A stretch of 64,000 nucleotides of DNA from Synechococcus sp. M16.1 (lineage in GTDB: Bacteria > Cyanobacteriota > Cyanobacteriia > PCC-6307 > Cyanobiaceae): positions 1,984,001 through 2,048,000 of the forward strand of contig NZ_CP047954.1 of the NCBI RefSeq assembly GCF_014279895.1, written 5' to 3'. Shown here one piece after another: positions 40,691-48,880 of this stretch. Made by a program: the position numbers and the translations under genes. The notes beneath the pieces were generated by a model. The model saw only the letters and a program-made list of their open reading frames with translations. It did no database searches and was not told the DNA's origin. Each line of letters begins with the position of its first letter. Within the stretch, counting starts at the first letter, position 1.

Positions 40691-41985
40691 TCCGCCCCCA
40701 ACGGCTTGAACTGCCCTGGCAGGAGCCCCAAGCGCTCGCGAACCAACTGGCCCATGCCTACGGCGAAGCAGGACTGGTCTGGCTGGATGGCGACGGCAGC
40801 AACCTGGGCCGATGGGCCACCCTGGCGGTGGCACCCCAGGAGATCATCTGCTGCCGTGGCCTCCCTGGAGAGTCAGGAGCCAGCAATCCCTTCGAGGCAC
40901 TGCGGGGGCTTGCCCCAGGGCATTGGTGCGGCTGGCTGAGCTATGAAGCCGCCGCCTGGGTGGAACCGGGAAACCCCTGGGCCAGCGATGGCATGGCCAC
41001 GCTTTGGATCGCCCGCCACGATCCGGTGCTTCGCTTTGATCTGCAAAAGCGCAGGCTGTGGATCGAAGCCAGCAGCACGGCTGCTTTGGAACGCCTCACC
41101 CAACAGCTGGCCTCCAGCCCTGAGCAGCCCAACGACGAGCCCCCATCAATCCCCCTAACGGCCTGGAGTCACCACACCACACCCGAGCAGTACGCCGCAG
41201 GAGTGCAGCGCATCCGTGATCTGATCGCTGCAGGTGATCTCTTCCAAGCCAATCTCACGGCCTGTTGCAGCACAGCCTGGCCCCAGGGAGGCAGTGCCCT
41301 CGAGCTGTTTCTCACCCTGAGGCAGGCCTGTCCTGCCCCCTTTGCAGGGCTGATCATCAGCGACCAGAACGAGGCGTTGCTGTCATCGTCCCCGGAGCGT
41401 TTTCTGCAGGTGAGTGCTGATGGAGCTGTACAAACCCGGCCGATCAAAGGCACAAGGCCGCGCCATGGCGACCCCGAACAGGATGCAAATCTCGCCGCGG
41501 AACTCGTGTGCAGCGACAAGGACCGGGCCGAGAACGTGATGATCGTCGACCTGCTGCGTAACGACCTCGGTCGTGCCTGCCAGCCGGGTTCGATTCAGGT
41601 TCCCCAAATGGTGGGTCTCGAAAGTTATGCCTCCGTACATCACCTCACCTCAGTCGTGGAGGGACAACTTCAGGCCGGATTGAGCTGGGTCGATCTTCTG
41701 GAAGCCAGTTGGCCTGGGGGGTCGATCAGCGGGGCACCGAAACTGCGGGCCTGCCAACGTCTGCATGAGCTCGAGCCCACCAGCCGAGGGCCTTACTGCG
41801 GATCACTGCTACGGGTCGACTGGGATGGCAGCTTCGACAGCAACATCTTGATCCGATCCTTACTGCGCCAAGGCGACACCCTGCGGGCCCATGCCGGCTG
41901 CGGAATCGTCGCCGACTCGGATCCCCTTGGCGAAGCAGAGGAGTTGATGTGGAAACTGCAGCCCTTGCTGGAGGGGCTGGCATGA
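40687..41985 (+). CDS. pabB: Aminodeoxychorismate synthase component I (PabB)
   Basis: Converts chorismate to 4-amino-4-deoxychorismate for folate. At 432 aa it belongs to the TrpE/PabB family. The motif PIKGTRPRH, with Lys where TrpE has Ala, marks PabB. Other family segments are [17 protein letters not shown] and [16 protein letters not shown] at the end. A partner glutaminase (pabA) is not visible nearby. It is followed with overlap by the class IV aminotransferase that would complete 4-aminobenzoate synthesis. Confidence 0.9.
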   Translation: MIRPQRLELPWQEPQALANQLAHAYGEAGLVWLDGDGSNLGRWATLAVAPQEIICCRGLPGESGASNPFEALRGLAPGHWCGWLSYEAAAWVEPGNPWASDGMATLWIARHDPVLRFDLQKRRLWIEASSTAALERLTQQLASSPEQPNDEPPSIPLTAWSHHTTPEQYAAGVQRIRDLIAAGDLFQANLTACCSTAWPQGGSALELFLTLRQACPAPFAGLIISDQNEALLSSSPERFLQVSADGAVQTRPIKGTRPRHGDPEQDANLAAELVCSDKDRAENVMIVDLLRNDLGRACQPGSIQVPQMVGLESYASVHHLTSVVEGQLQAGLSWVDLLEASWPGGSISGAPKLRACQRLHELEPTSRGPYCGSLLRVDWDGSFDSNILIRSLLRQGDTLRAHAGCGIVADSDPLGEAEELMWKLQPLLEGLA

Positions 41986-42809
41986 CCACCGCTGACATGA
42001 CCACCTCAGTCGCCTGGATCGACGGCCAGTGGGGAACAGCAGCAAGCCTGCAGCTTCCCCTCGACGACCGCGCCCTGCTCCTGGCCGATGGCCTCTTTGA
42101 AACCGTGCTGATCCGCAACGGTGCGCCGCAACTTCTGCAAGAGCATCTGCAGCGATGGAGCGACAGTGCAGCTCTGCTGGGCATGGACCCGCCACCGCAG
42201 CGGGACGCGCTGGAGCCTCTGATTGAAGGCGCGATTGAACGCAGCCAGCTGAGCGAAGCCGATGGAGCCCTGCGCCTCAACTGGAGCCGCGGCAGCACAC
42301 CTCAGCGCGGAATCGGACTGCCGGCCCCAGGGCAGCACCGCTTTTGGCTCACGCTCCAGGCCTGCACACCAACATTTTCAGCCGTCACCACCATCACCAG
42401 TCGCCATGAGCGCCGCAACGCCTCCAGCCGCTTGAGCCGTTGCAAGACCTTTGCCTACGGGCAATCGATCCAGGCCCGCAGGGAGGCCCAGGAGCAAGGG
42501 GCCGACGACGCTCTGCTCTTGAACACGCCTGGAGCCCTCTGCTGCGGAACGGCGGCCAATCTGCTGGTGCTACGTCGCGGACAGTGGCTGACACCGCCCC
42601 TCAGCAGCGGCTGCCTCCCGGGGGTGATGCGGGGCCGTGCACTGGCCCAGGGCATTGCGGTGGAAACCGAGCTGGCGGCCGCGTTCGATGCCGACGATCA
42701 GGCTGTTCTGATCAACAGCCTCAGCTGTCGACCGATCGCATCCCACAACGGCAAGCCCATGGCGGCAACGACGACTGCAGTGGATCTATGGCAATCCCTA
42801 CTCCATTGA
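41982..42809 (+). CDS. pabC: Aminotransferase class IV, probable 4-amino-4-deoxychorismate lyase
   Basis: PLP enzyme of 275 aa in the ADC lyase/branched-chain aminotransferase fold. The PLP lysine is in SRLSRCKTFAYGQS. The phosphate-binding region is ALCCGTAANLLVLRRG, and RALLLADGLFETVLI is a typical N-terminal segment. Its ATG overlaps the pabB stop (ATGA), which strongly suggests the lyase that releases 4-aminobenzoate and pyruvate. A D-amino acid transaminase is the main alternative. Confidence 0.82.
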   Translation: MTTADMTTSVAWIDGQWGTAASLQLPLDDRALLLADGLFETVLIRNGAPQLLQEHLQRWSDSAALLGMDPPPQRDALEPLIEGAIERSQLSEADGALRLNWSRGSTPQRGIGLPAPGQHRFWLTLQACTPTFSAVTTITSRHERRNASSRLSRCKTFAYGQSIQARREAQEQGADDALLLNTPGALCCGTAANLLVLRRGQWLTPPLSSGCLPGVMRGRALAQGIAVETELAAAFDADDQAVLINSLSCRPIASHNGKPMAATTTAVDLWQSLLH

Positions 42810-42828
42810 GCCAAGAGCAAGCGATGGC

Positions 42829-43620
42829 CTAGATCCGAAGAATCCGGCGCACAGCCTCGTCCCAGCCATGGGCATGGGGGGCTGCCGCGAGCTGGAAACG
42901 TCCAGCAGCGATCCCGGAACGCAACGCGGGATGGGGGCCATCGGGCCCGGGCACCACGACAGCGATGTCAGCCACCTCGAGCAACGGCAGATCGTTGGGG
43001 GAATCCCCCAAGGCCAAGACCTGCACCTGCTCAGCACCCAGATGTCGCTTCAGGGTGGCCAACGCCTTGCCTTTGCTGATGTCTGGCCCCAGCAGGTGAC
43101 CCATGCGGTTGCCCTGCACCACCGTCAGGCCCATCCGCTGGACCAGGGCCTCAAGCCGGCGACGCCCCTCTACCGAGGGCGGCACAAAAGGCACGCTGCA
43201 GCACCGCCGCTGCGCCTGGCGCAAGGCTTCACCGCCAAGCCCCAACAACCGCTGCCCTTCCGCCTCACTGAGTTCATCCAACGGGCGCAGGGGCTCACCC
43301 AACTCAGCCTGAAGACGCTGCAACTGGGGTTTCAGCACCGTCCAATCCGGACCCAACGGCAGCTGCCAGGGATCCCCTTCCGGGGTTTCCCCATGCACGG
43401 CGCCACCGTTTTCAACTATGTACGGGTCATGAAGCCCCGCCTCGGAGCGAAAGCCGCGCACTTCCTCGGCCGTTTTGCTGGTGCAGGGAATCACCGGAAT
43501 CCGGTGCTGTTGCAGCTCACGGATCAGATCCTTGGCCGGCGACCAGTCGTAACTGTGATCCAGCAAGGTGCCGTCGAGATCGGTCACCACCCACCACGCC
43601 GGCTCAACACTCGCGGTCAT
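42829..43620 (-). CDS. gpgP: Glucosyl-3-phosphoglycerate phosphatase (GpgP/MpgP-type HAD)
   Basis: HAD-superfamily phosphatase of the mannosyl/glucosyl-3-phosphoglycerate type, 263 aa. Motif I is TDLDGTLLDHSYDW with the nucleophile Asp; motif IV is LALGDSPNDLPLLEVAD. The cap region VPFVPPSVEGRRRLEAL fits the family. It overlaps the upstream GH13 gene by four bases and lies opposite gpgS, so it should dephosphorylate the GpgS product to glucosylglycerate, a compatible solute of marine cyanobacteria. A mannosyl substrate cannot be excluded. Confidence 0.85.
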   Translation of the reverse strand: MTASVEPAWWVVTDLDGTLLDHSYDWSPAKDLIRELQQHRIPVIPCTSKTAEEVRGFRSEAGLHDPYIVENGGAVHGETPEGDPWQLPLGPDWTVLKPQLQRLQAELGEPLRPLDELSEAEGQRLLGLGGEALRQAQRRCCSVPFVPPSVEGRRRLEALVQRMGLTVVQGNRMGHLLGPDISKGKALATLKRHLGAEQVQVLALGDSPNDLPLLEVADIAVVVPGPDGPHPALRSGIAAGRFQLAAAPHAHGWDEAVRRILRI

Positions 43621-45362
43621 GGCTGAACCAACCAATGCACCGCATAAGGCTCCAGCGAATGCAACTGATGTGGTGCGAACACATGACCGCTCAGGCAATC
43701 GGCCCATGGCTGGTTCAGATCACCACCCAAGCGACCAAGGCGCAAGCTCAGCCGTGCTGCCGTCATGTTGTGAACGGCCACCAGCGTTTCCCCACCGCGG
43801 GAGCGCTGCAGGATGACGCGATCACTGCGATCCGCACTCAGCACCGTCATCGGGGCATCCGGATGCAAGGCGGGATGCACAGCCCGCTCAACCAAAGCCC
43901 GCCGCAACACCGGCAGCAGCGCGGAGACATCCGAATCGGGATCAGCCAGGCGGCGCTCCAGGGCCTGGGCCGTGAACTGAGGCCGATTCAAATCCCGGCG
44001 ATGACCCGTGCGGCGAAAACGGGTCAGATCATTAGGAGCTGCCAGCAACGCCGGCAGATAAAAGGCAGGAACCCCGGGCAAGGCCAGGATCAACAGCTGG
44101 GTGAGCAGAAAGCGCTCCCGTTGGAGATAGGTGGGATCAATCCCCCCATCGGCCATGGCACTCCACCAGCTGATGTTGATTTCGTAGGGAACCTCCTCAC
44201 CGGAACTGAGCATCCTGTGGCTGACCAATCCACCCCGTTGCTCACAACCGATCAACAGCTGCAGCAAACGCTTCTGGGGCATCAGGCCCTCCAGCGGCCT
44301 TAAACCGATGCCGTCATGACAGGCGGTGAAATTGAGCAGCCCTGTCTGCGGCGGCAAGGCGGGCCAACGACTCAGCCAGGCATTGAGTAGATCGGCCCGA
44401 CCACTGACGCTGGCCTCTAGCAGCAAGGGCGGCAGGGGAAAGTTGTAAGCGAGATGCGCTTCATCACCACTCCTCAGATAGGAGAGGTTTTCCTGCTCCG
44501 GAACGTTGGTCTCGGTGACCACAACGCCTTCGGGTCCCGCCTGATCAAGCAGCAGCCGCAGCACCCGAACCAGTTGATGGGCCTGCGGCAGATGAATGCA
44601 TGAGGTGTGGGGTTCCTTCCAGACAAAACCCACGGCATCCAGACGGATCCAACGCACCCCATGCCGGGCCATGCGTTGCATCAGCCGGGCAAAGCCCAGC
44701 AGCACCTCCGCACTGCGCCAGTTGAGATCCACCTGATCGGGGCCAAAGGTGGTCCAGACCTGACGCGCACCCTTGGGCCCCCTCAACTGCGTGAACAGGT
44801 TGGAACTGCGTGGACGAACAACATCCACCCAGCAAGGATCAGGGGCTGCCTCGAGCACACAGGAGCGGCCGGGCTCTTCATCCCGCATGAACTGCTGCAC
44901 CCAGGGATGGGACGCCGACACGTGGTTGAGAACGAGGTCAGCCATCAGCCGCCTGCCCTGGGCAAGAGCGGCAAGGTCATTCCAATCACCGAAACGCTGC
45001 TCGAGCTTCGTGTGGCTGGCCACCGCAAAACCACCATCACTGGTGGATTGCAAAAACGGCAGCACGTGAATCACCGCTGCGAAGGGCTGCAGATGGCGAT
45101 TCACAAACGACTTCAGCGCTTGCAGGCCAGGCACACCCTCATCAGCAACGGTGTCGGCGTAGGTGATCAGGACCACATCGCCGCCACTCCAGCGATCGAT
45201 GTGTTCTGCCATATCGCCATCTCCTGACGGTTGGCTCAAGATCTGCAGCAATTGCGACGACACGTCCTTGCCATCCCCGGAAGAATCATTCGGGTACAGA
45301 TCGCCAAGCAGGGTCCGCAGCGTCTCTTCGCGCGGGGGCTGCATCGCCTTCCTCCTCATCAC
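43617..45362 (-). CDS. GH13 sucrose-phosphorylase-like enzyme, probable glucosylglycerate phosphorylase
   Basis: A 581-residue GH13_18-type enzyme (sucrose/glucosylglycerate phosphorylase group). The catalytic residues are visible: nucleophile Asp in VRWIRLDAVGFVWKE, acid/base Glu in VVTETNVPEQENLSYL, and third Asp in FTACHDGIGLRPLEG. GGDVVLITYADTVADEG near residue 60 is typical of the group. Other group members in bacteria act on glucosylglycerate. Location between gpgS and gpgP makes that the likely substrate here. An ATG at 45344 would shorten it by six residues. Confidence 0.78.
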   Translation of the reverse strand: MMRRKAMQPPREETLRTLLGDLYPNDSSGDGKDVSSQLLQILSQPSGDGDMAEHIDRWSGGDVVLITYADTVADEGVPGLQALKSFVNRHLQPFAAVIHVLPFLQSTSDGGFAVASHTKLEQRFGDWNDLAALAQGRRLMADLVLNHVSASHPWVQQFMRDEEPGRSCVLEAAPDPCWVDVVRPRSSNLFTQLRGPKGARQVWTTFGPDQVDLNWRSAEVLLGFARLMQRMARHGVRWIRLDAVGFVWKEPHTSCIHLPQAHQLVRVLRLLLDQAGPEGVVVTETNVPEQENLSYLRSGDEAHLAYNFPLPPLLLEASVSGRADLLNAWLSRWPALPPQTGLLNFTACHDGIGLRPLEGLMPQKRLLQLLIGCEQRGGLVSHRMLSSGEEVPYEINISWWSAMADGGIDPTYLQRERFLLTQLLILALPGVPAFYLPALLAAPNDLTRFRRTGHRRDLNRPQFTAQALERRLADPDSDVSALLPVLRRALVERAVHPALHPDAPMTVLSADRSDRVILQRSRGGETLVAVHNMTAARLSLRLGRLGGDLNQPWADCLSGHVFAPHQLHSLEPYAVHWLVQP

Positions 45363-45413
45363 CGTTCAGGTATGGGGCAGGACTCTGACCACTGTTGTTG
45401 CATCGAACACCAC

Positions 45414-46664
45414 ATGGACTTTCAGCAGGGCCTGATCAGCACGGTTCATGACTACAGCTTGGGCAATCTCGATGCAGTTGCCTTCAACAAAGAGCTCAGT
45501 CAGCGACCCACCACCCTGCTGATCCCCTGCCTGATGGAGGAATTCAGCCGCCCTGCCCTGGGCCTGATCCGCGACACACTTTCGGGCCTGAAGGGACTCA
45601 ATGAACTGGTGGTTGCCTTGGCAGCCAACAGCGCCGACGACGTCAAAGCGGCCGAACAGTTTTTCGAAGGGATGCCTTTCCCCGTTCGGGTGCACTGGAC
45701 CAATGGGCCTGCCGTGCGCGAATTGCTGGAATCCGTCGGCGAACTGGGCCTCGACGTGACTGGGCCACCGGGCAAAGGCTGGGCCGTCTGGCAAGGACTA
45801 GGCGTGGCGTGTCAGAACGCTGAAGTCGTTGGCCTGTTCGATGCCGACATCAGAACCTTCGGATCGGCGTATCCAGAGCGGATGCTGCGTCCCCTGCTGG
45901 ATCGATCCCACGGTATTGCCTACGTAAAAGCGTTCTACAGCCGCCTCTCCCTTGAAACCCAGGCACTTCAGGGCCGCGCCACACGCCTGTTTGTCGGCCC
46001 ATTGCTGGCCAGCCTGGAACAGATCTTTGGCCCCCTTCCCTATCTGGCGTATCTGCAGTCATTCCGTTACCCCCTGGCTGGTGAGTTCGCGTTCACCACG
46101 GATCTAGCCATGAATCTGCGCATCCCGTCGGACTGGGGACTGGAAGTGGGCCTGCTGTCTGAGGTCTATCGCCATGTAGCCTCCAGCCGAATCGCTCAAG
46201 TGGATCTGGGGTTGTTCGACCACAAACACAAGGAGCTGGGCCAGCAACCGAGCGAGGGCCTGCAGCGCATGGCGGGCGAGATTTTCGGCACGGTGTTGCG
46301 CGGCCTGATGGAACACGAAGGTTGCGTGATGTCGATGGATCAACTACCGACCCTTGAAGTGCTGTACCGGCGCGTTGGCGAAGATCGCGTTCGACAATTC
46401 GGCCTTGATTCAGCCATCAATCGGTTGCCTTACGACCGCCACGACGAAGAACTGGCTGTTCAAAATTTTGCGGGCTTGCTGCGCCCCGGCCTGGCCAAAC
46501 AGATGCAGGCACCCATCGCCCATCAACTGCCGAGCTGGTCGCGACTGCGCAGTTGCAATTCAGCCCTTCAAGCTGATCTGGCCGCAGCAGGACAGGCAGA
46601 TCGCACATCCCTGAAACGGCCGAATCACAACCCGCAACGCATCGCCTCTGAACTCGCTGCTTGA
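45414..46664 (+). CDS. gpgS: Glucosyl-3-phosphoglycerate synthase (GpgS-type)
   Basis: A GT81 glycosyltransferase of 416 aa that joins glucose from NDP-glucose to 3-phosphoglycerate. The nucleotide-sugar and metal site is VVGLFDADIRTFG, a DxD-type motif. The acceptor region has GPPGKGWAVWQGL and YPLAGEFAFTTDLAMNLRIP (split). The ATG at 45414 begins the conserved N-terminus. It is divergent from the GH13 gene with only 51 bases between, so promoters overlap. With gpgP it completes glucosylglycerate synthesis. Confidence 0.9.
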   Translation: MDFQQGLISTVHDYSLGNLDAVAFNKELSQRPTTLLIPCLMEEFSRPALGLIRDTLSGLKGLNELVVALAANSADDVKAAEQFFEGMPFPVRVHWTNGPAVRELLESVGELGLDVTGPPGKGWAVWQGLGVACQNAEVVGLFDADIRTFGSAYPERMLRPLLDRSHGIAYVKAFYSRLSLETQALQGRATRLFVGPLLASLEQIFGPLPYLAYLQSFRYPLAGEFAFTTDLAMNLRIPSDWGLEVGLLSEVYRHVASSRIAQVDLGLFDHKHKELGQQPSEGLQRMAGEIFGTVLRGLMEHEGCVMSMDQLPTLEVLYRRVGEDRVRQFGLDSAINRLPYDRHDEELAVQNFAGLLRPGLAKQMQAPIAHQLPSWSRLRSCNSALQADLAAAGQADRTSLKRPNHNPQRIASELAA

Positions 46665-46681
46665 AGCCAACGCATTGAGCC

Positions 46682-46864
46682 TCAGCCCAGCTGCTCCCGC
46701 TCTCGCGTGATCCAAACTGTTGCAGCGCGCTGGGAATGCCACGCCTGAAGCAATTGCTTGGCCAAAACCTGCAGCTGCTGTGGATCGATTGTTGATTCGA
46801 TCGCGCGATTCATCCGCTCAACATCGAATTGCTGAGAAACACTCAAACCGATCGCTTTCTCCAT
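46682..46864 (-). CDS. NblA-like small protein (60 aa)
   Basis: The start AIGLSVSQQFDVERMNRAIE aligns by eye with NblA (MNQPI-LSLEQQF-R pattern), the phycobilisome degradation adaptor. The rest, DPQQLQVLAKQLLQAWHSQR, fits the second NblA helix. Its length also matches NblA (59-65 aa). It lacks the Leu-Lys C-terminus used for phycobiliprotein binding in some NblAs, so function is uncertain. Start at ATG 46864; the open frame upstream is not convincing. It converges with gpgS. Confidence 0.5.
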   Translation of the reverse strand: MEKAIGLSVSQQFDVERMNRAIESTIDPQQLQVLAKQLLQAWHSQRAATVWITREREQLG

Positions 46865-47006
46865 TCTGCAATCCCCATGATCGACAAAGCAATCATGCAA
46901 AAAGCGGCGAAAAGGAATTGTTTCAGCTGAAACGAAAGAGCCACTCCGTGCGATCTTCAAAACGCTAGTGGGCACTCACTTCTCAAAGCCCAGAGCAAAA
47001 TCGTGA

Positions 47007-47027
47007 CGGTCGATACACAATCGACCG
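47007..47027. promoter_or_regulatory. Perfect inverted repeat upstream of the DUF1830 gene
   Basis: CGGTCGAT (47007-47014) and ATCGACCG (47020-47027) form an exact 8-bp inverted repeat around ACACA. It is operator-like and sits in a region with otherwise AT-rich sequence, 103 bases before ATG 47130. Confidence 0.4.
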
Positions 47028-47029
47028 AC

Positions 47030-47053
47030 TCTGTATCAACTCATCTGTATCAA
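47030..47053. repeat. Direct repeat pair TCTGTATCAA
   Basis: TCTGTATCAA occurs at 47030-47039 and 47044-47053, separated by CTCA (14-base period), just after the inverted repeat. Such a pair fits binding of a response regulator dimer; the regulator is unknown. Confidence 0.45.
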
Positions 47054-47129
47054 ATCTAAAGGCGTGCTGATTCGGTGACCAATCAAACACTCCTCTTGTC
47101 TTAAGACCACGAGATTGACATCATTCCAG

Positions 47130-47384
47130 ATGCTCAAGATGATTGAGTGTGTTTACCAAAACGACACCAGCCGAATGGTGATCGTGAAATGCATTGGTGC
47201 CGACCACTTCTACCGAGAGAAGGTGGTGATGCCCACAGAGGTCTTTTGGTTTGAAGCTCCCGAGGATGCGCGCCTGGAAATCTGGAAAATGTCGATGACA
47301 GGGCAGATGCTGCACGTGCGTGCCGACGTGAGCGATTACGCCATGAATGAAGAGCCTGCAACAGAATCCATCTGGGCCAGCTGA
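47130..47384 (+). CDS. DUF1830 family protein
   Basis: A small cyanobacterial protein matching DUF1830. It has MIECVYQNDTSRMVIVKCIG, then HFYREKVVMPTEVFWFEAPE, then LEIWKMSMTGQMLHVRADVS. The fold is predicted to be beta-rich. Function unknown, though family members are widespread in cyanobacteria. Start ATG at 47130 (84 aa) or 47139 (81 aa). It converges with urtE. Confidence 0.7.
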   Translation: MLKMIECVYQNDTSRMVIVKCIGADHFYREKVVMPTEVFWFEAPEDARLEIWKMSMTGQMLHVRADVSDYAMNEEPATESIWAS

Positions 47385-47417
47385 ACTGACCCAGAAGAAG
47401 CCATCAGAAGCGAAGCT

Positions 47418-48128
47418 CTAAACGCTCAGGAACTGATCAACAACCGTCTGGCTGAGTTCACTGGTTAAGCCACTGGCAACAATGCCGCCCCGTTGCATCG
47501 CGTAATAGCGATCAGCCTGGCGAACGAAGTGGAGATGTTGCTCCACCAGCAACACCCCGATCCCGGTGTCGGCGATGATCCGCCGAACAGCAGCTTCAAT
47601 ATCCTGAACAATGTTGGGCTGAATGCCCTCCGTGGGCTCATCCAACAGCAGCAACTTCGGCTTGCCAAGCAACGCACGGGCGATGGCCAATTGTTGTTGC
47701 TGACCCCCACTCAAATCGCCGCCCTTACGCGGTAGAAACTCCTGAAGGATCGGAAACAGCTCATACACGAATGGATCAATGTGGCGATGCCGGGCCAATC
47801 CACCCGGCAACGCCTCCATTCCCAAAAGCAAGTTTTCTTCCACCGTGAGCTGGGGGATGATCTCGCGACCTTGCGGCACATAACCAATCCCGGCCCGAGC
47901 CCGCTGATGCGGTGCCTGACGATCCAATTGAGCACCGTCGAACGCCATGGTTCCGGAGCGGGGACGCAACAGACCGATCAGCGATTTCAACAGGGTGGTT
48001 TTACCCACACCATTGCGGCCGATCAGACAAACCATCTCCCCCGATTTCACGCTGAGATCAACATCCCGAAGAATGTGACTTTCGCCGTAAAAGGTGTTGA
48101 GGCCTTGAATCTCCAGCAGGTTCGTCAT
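47418..48128 (-). CDS. urtE: Urea ABC transporter ATP-binding protein UrtE
   Basis: One of two ATPases of the high-affinity urea importer UrtABCDE, 236 aa. Walker A is GRNGVGKTT, signature LSGGQQQQLAIARAL, Walker B LLLLDEPTEGIQP. LivF-like features agree with family position. Its ATG overlaps the urtD stop by four bases, and it is the last urt gene. The transporter brings urea to the cytoplasmic urease encoded by the neighbouring ureABC. Confidence 0.93.
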   Translation of the reverse strand: MTNLLEIQGLNTFYGESHILRDVDLSVKSGEMVCLIGRNGVGKTTLLKSLIGLLRPRSGTMAFDGAQLDRQAPHQRARAGIGYVPQGREIIPQLTVEENLLLGMEALPGGLARHRHIDPFVYELFPILQEFLPRKGGDLSGGQQQQLAIARALLGKPKLLLLDEPTEGIQPNIVQDIEAAVRRIIADTGIGVLLVEQHLHFVRQADRYYAMQRGGIVASGLTSELSQTVVDQFLSV

Positions 48129-48880
48129 TGGTTCTCCTCCTCAGTGGTGCCGAGATAAACCTCAATCACCCGGGGATCGGCCTGCACCTGATCCATCGTG
48201 CCCTCACAGAGGACATGGCCCTGGTGCAGCACCGTCACCGGACTTTCAAGCCGTCGAATGAATTCCATGTCGTGCTCGATCACCAGCACGGTGTGATCCC
48301 CGGCCAACGACTTGAGCAGATCCGCCGTCAGATCGGTCTCCTCATCCGTGAGCCCAGCCACCGGCTCGTCCACCAGCAACAGGTCGGGATCCTGACCCAC
48401 AAGCATGGCGATCTCAAGCCACTGTTTCTGGCCGTGGGACAACGACCCAGCAGCCCAATCGGCACGGTTCTGCAGATTGACGATGCTCATCAAGTGATGA
48501 ACACGATCGCGCTGCTCCCCATTCAGGCCCCCCACGAGCAATGACCAGGGCTGCTTCGGCTGGCTGACCGCTAAAGCCAAGTTCTCCTGAACGCTGAGCT
48601 TCTCGAAAACACGAGGGCTCTGAAACTTGCGGCCGATGCCAAAGCGCGCGATGCGGTGCTCGCGCGTTCCCACTAAGGAGCGTCCTTTGAAGACCACATC
48701 CCCTTCCGTGGGAGCGGTCTTGCCAGTGATCACATCCAGGAACGTGGTCTTGCCGGCGCCATTCGGGCCGATCACGGCGCGCAGCTCCCCAGGCTGAAGG
48801 CTGAGGTTGAGATCGCGCAGCGCCAAAAAGCCATCAAAACTGACGGTGATTTGGCGCAACTCCAATAAAGCCTTACTCAT
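48125..48880 (-). CDS. urtD: Urea ABC transporter ATP-binding protein UrtD
   Basis: The second, LivG-like ATPase of the urea importer, 251 aa. Walker A is GPNGAGKTTFLDV, signature LSHGQKQWLEIAMLV, Walker B LLLVDEPVAGLTDEE. The LSHGQKQWLEI form is characteristic of UrtD. It overlaps urtC before it and urtE after it by four bases each, so stoichiometric expression is likely. Confidence 0.94.
   Translation of the reverse strand: MSKALLELRQITVSFDGFLALRDLNLSLQPGELRAVIGPNGAGKTTFLDVITGKTAPTEGDVVFKGRSLVGTREHRIARFGIGRKFQSPRVFEKLSVQENLALAVSQPKQPWSLLVGGLNGEQRDRVHHLMSIVNLQNRADWAAGSLSHGQKQWLEIAMLVGQDPDLLLVDEPVAGLTDEETDLTADLLKSLAGDHTVLVIEHDMEFIRRLESPVTVLHQGHVLCEGTMDQVQADPRVIEVYLGTTEEENQ

Noticed and set aside
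45376-45389. GTN10AC match in the gpgS-GH13 promoter gap
   Set aside because: The motif is too loose (about 1 in 256 positions) and no -10 hexamer stands at the right distance.
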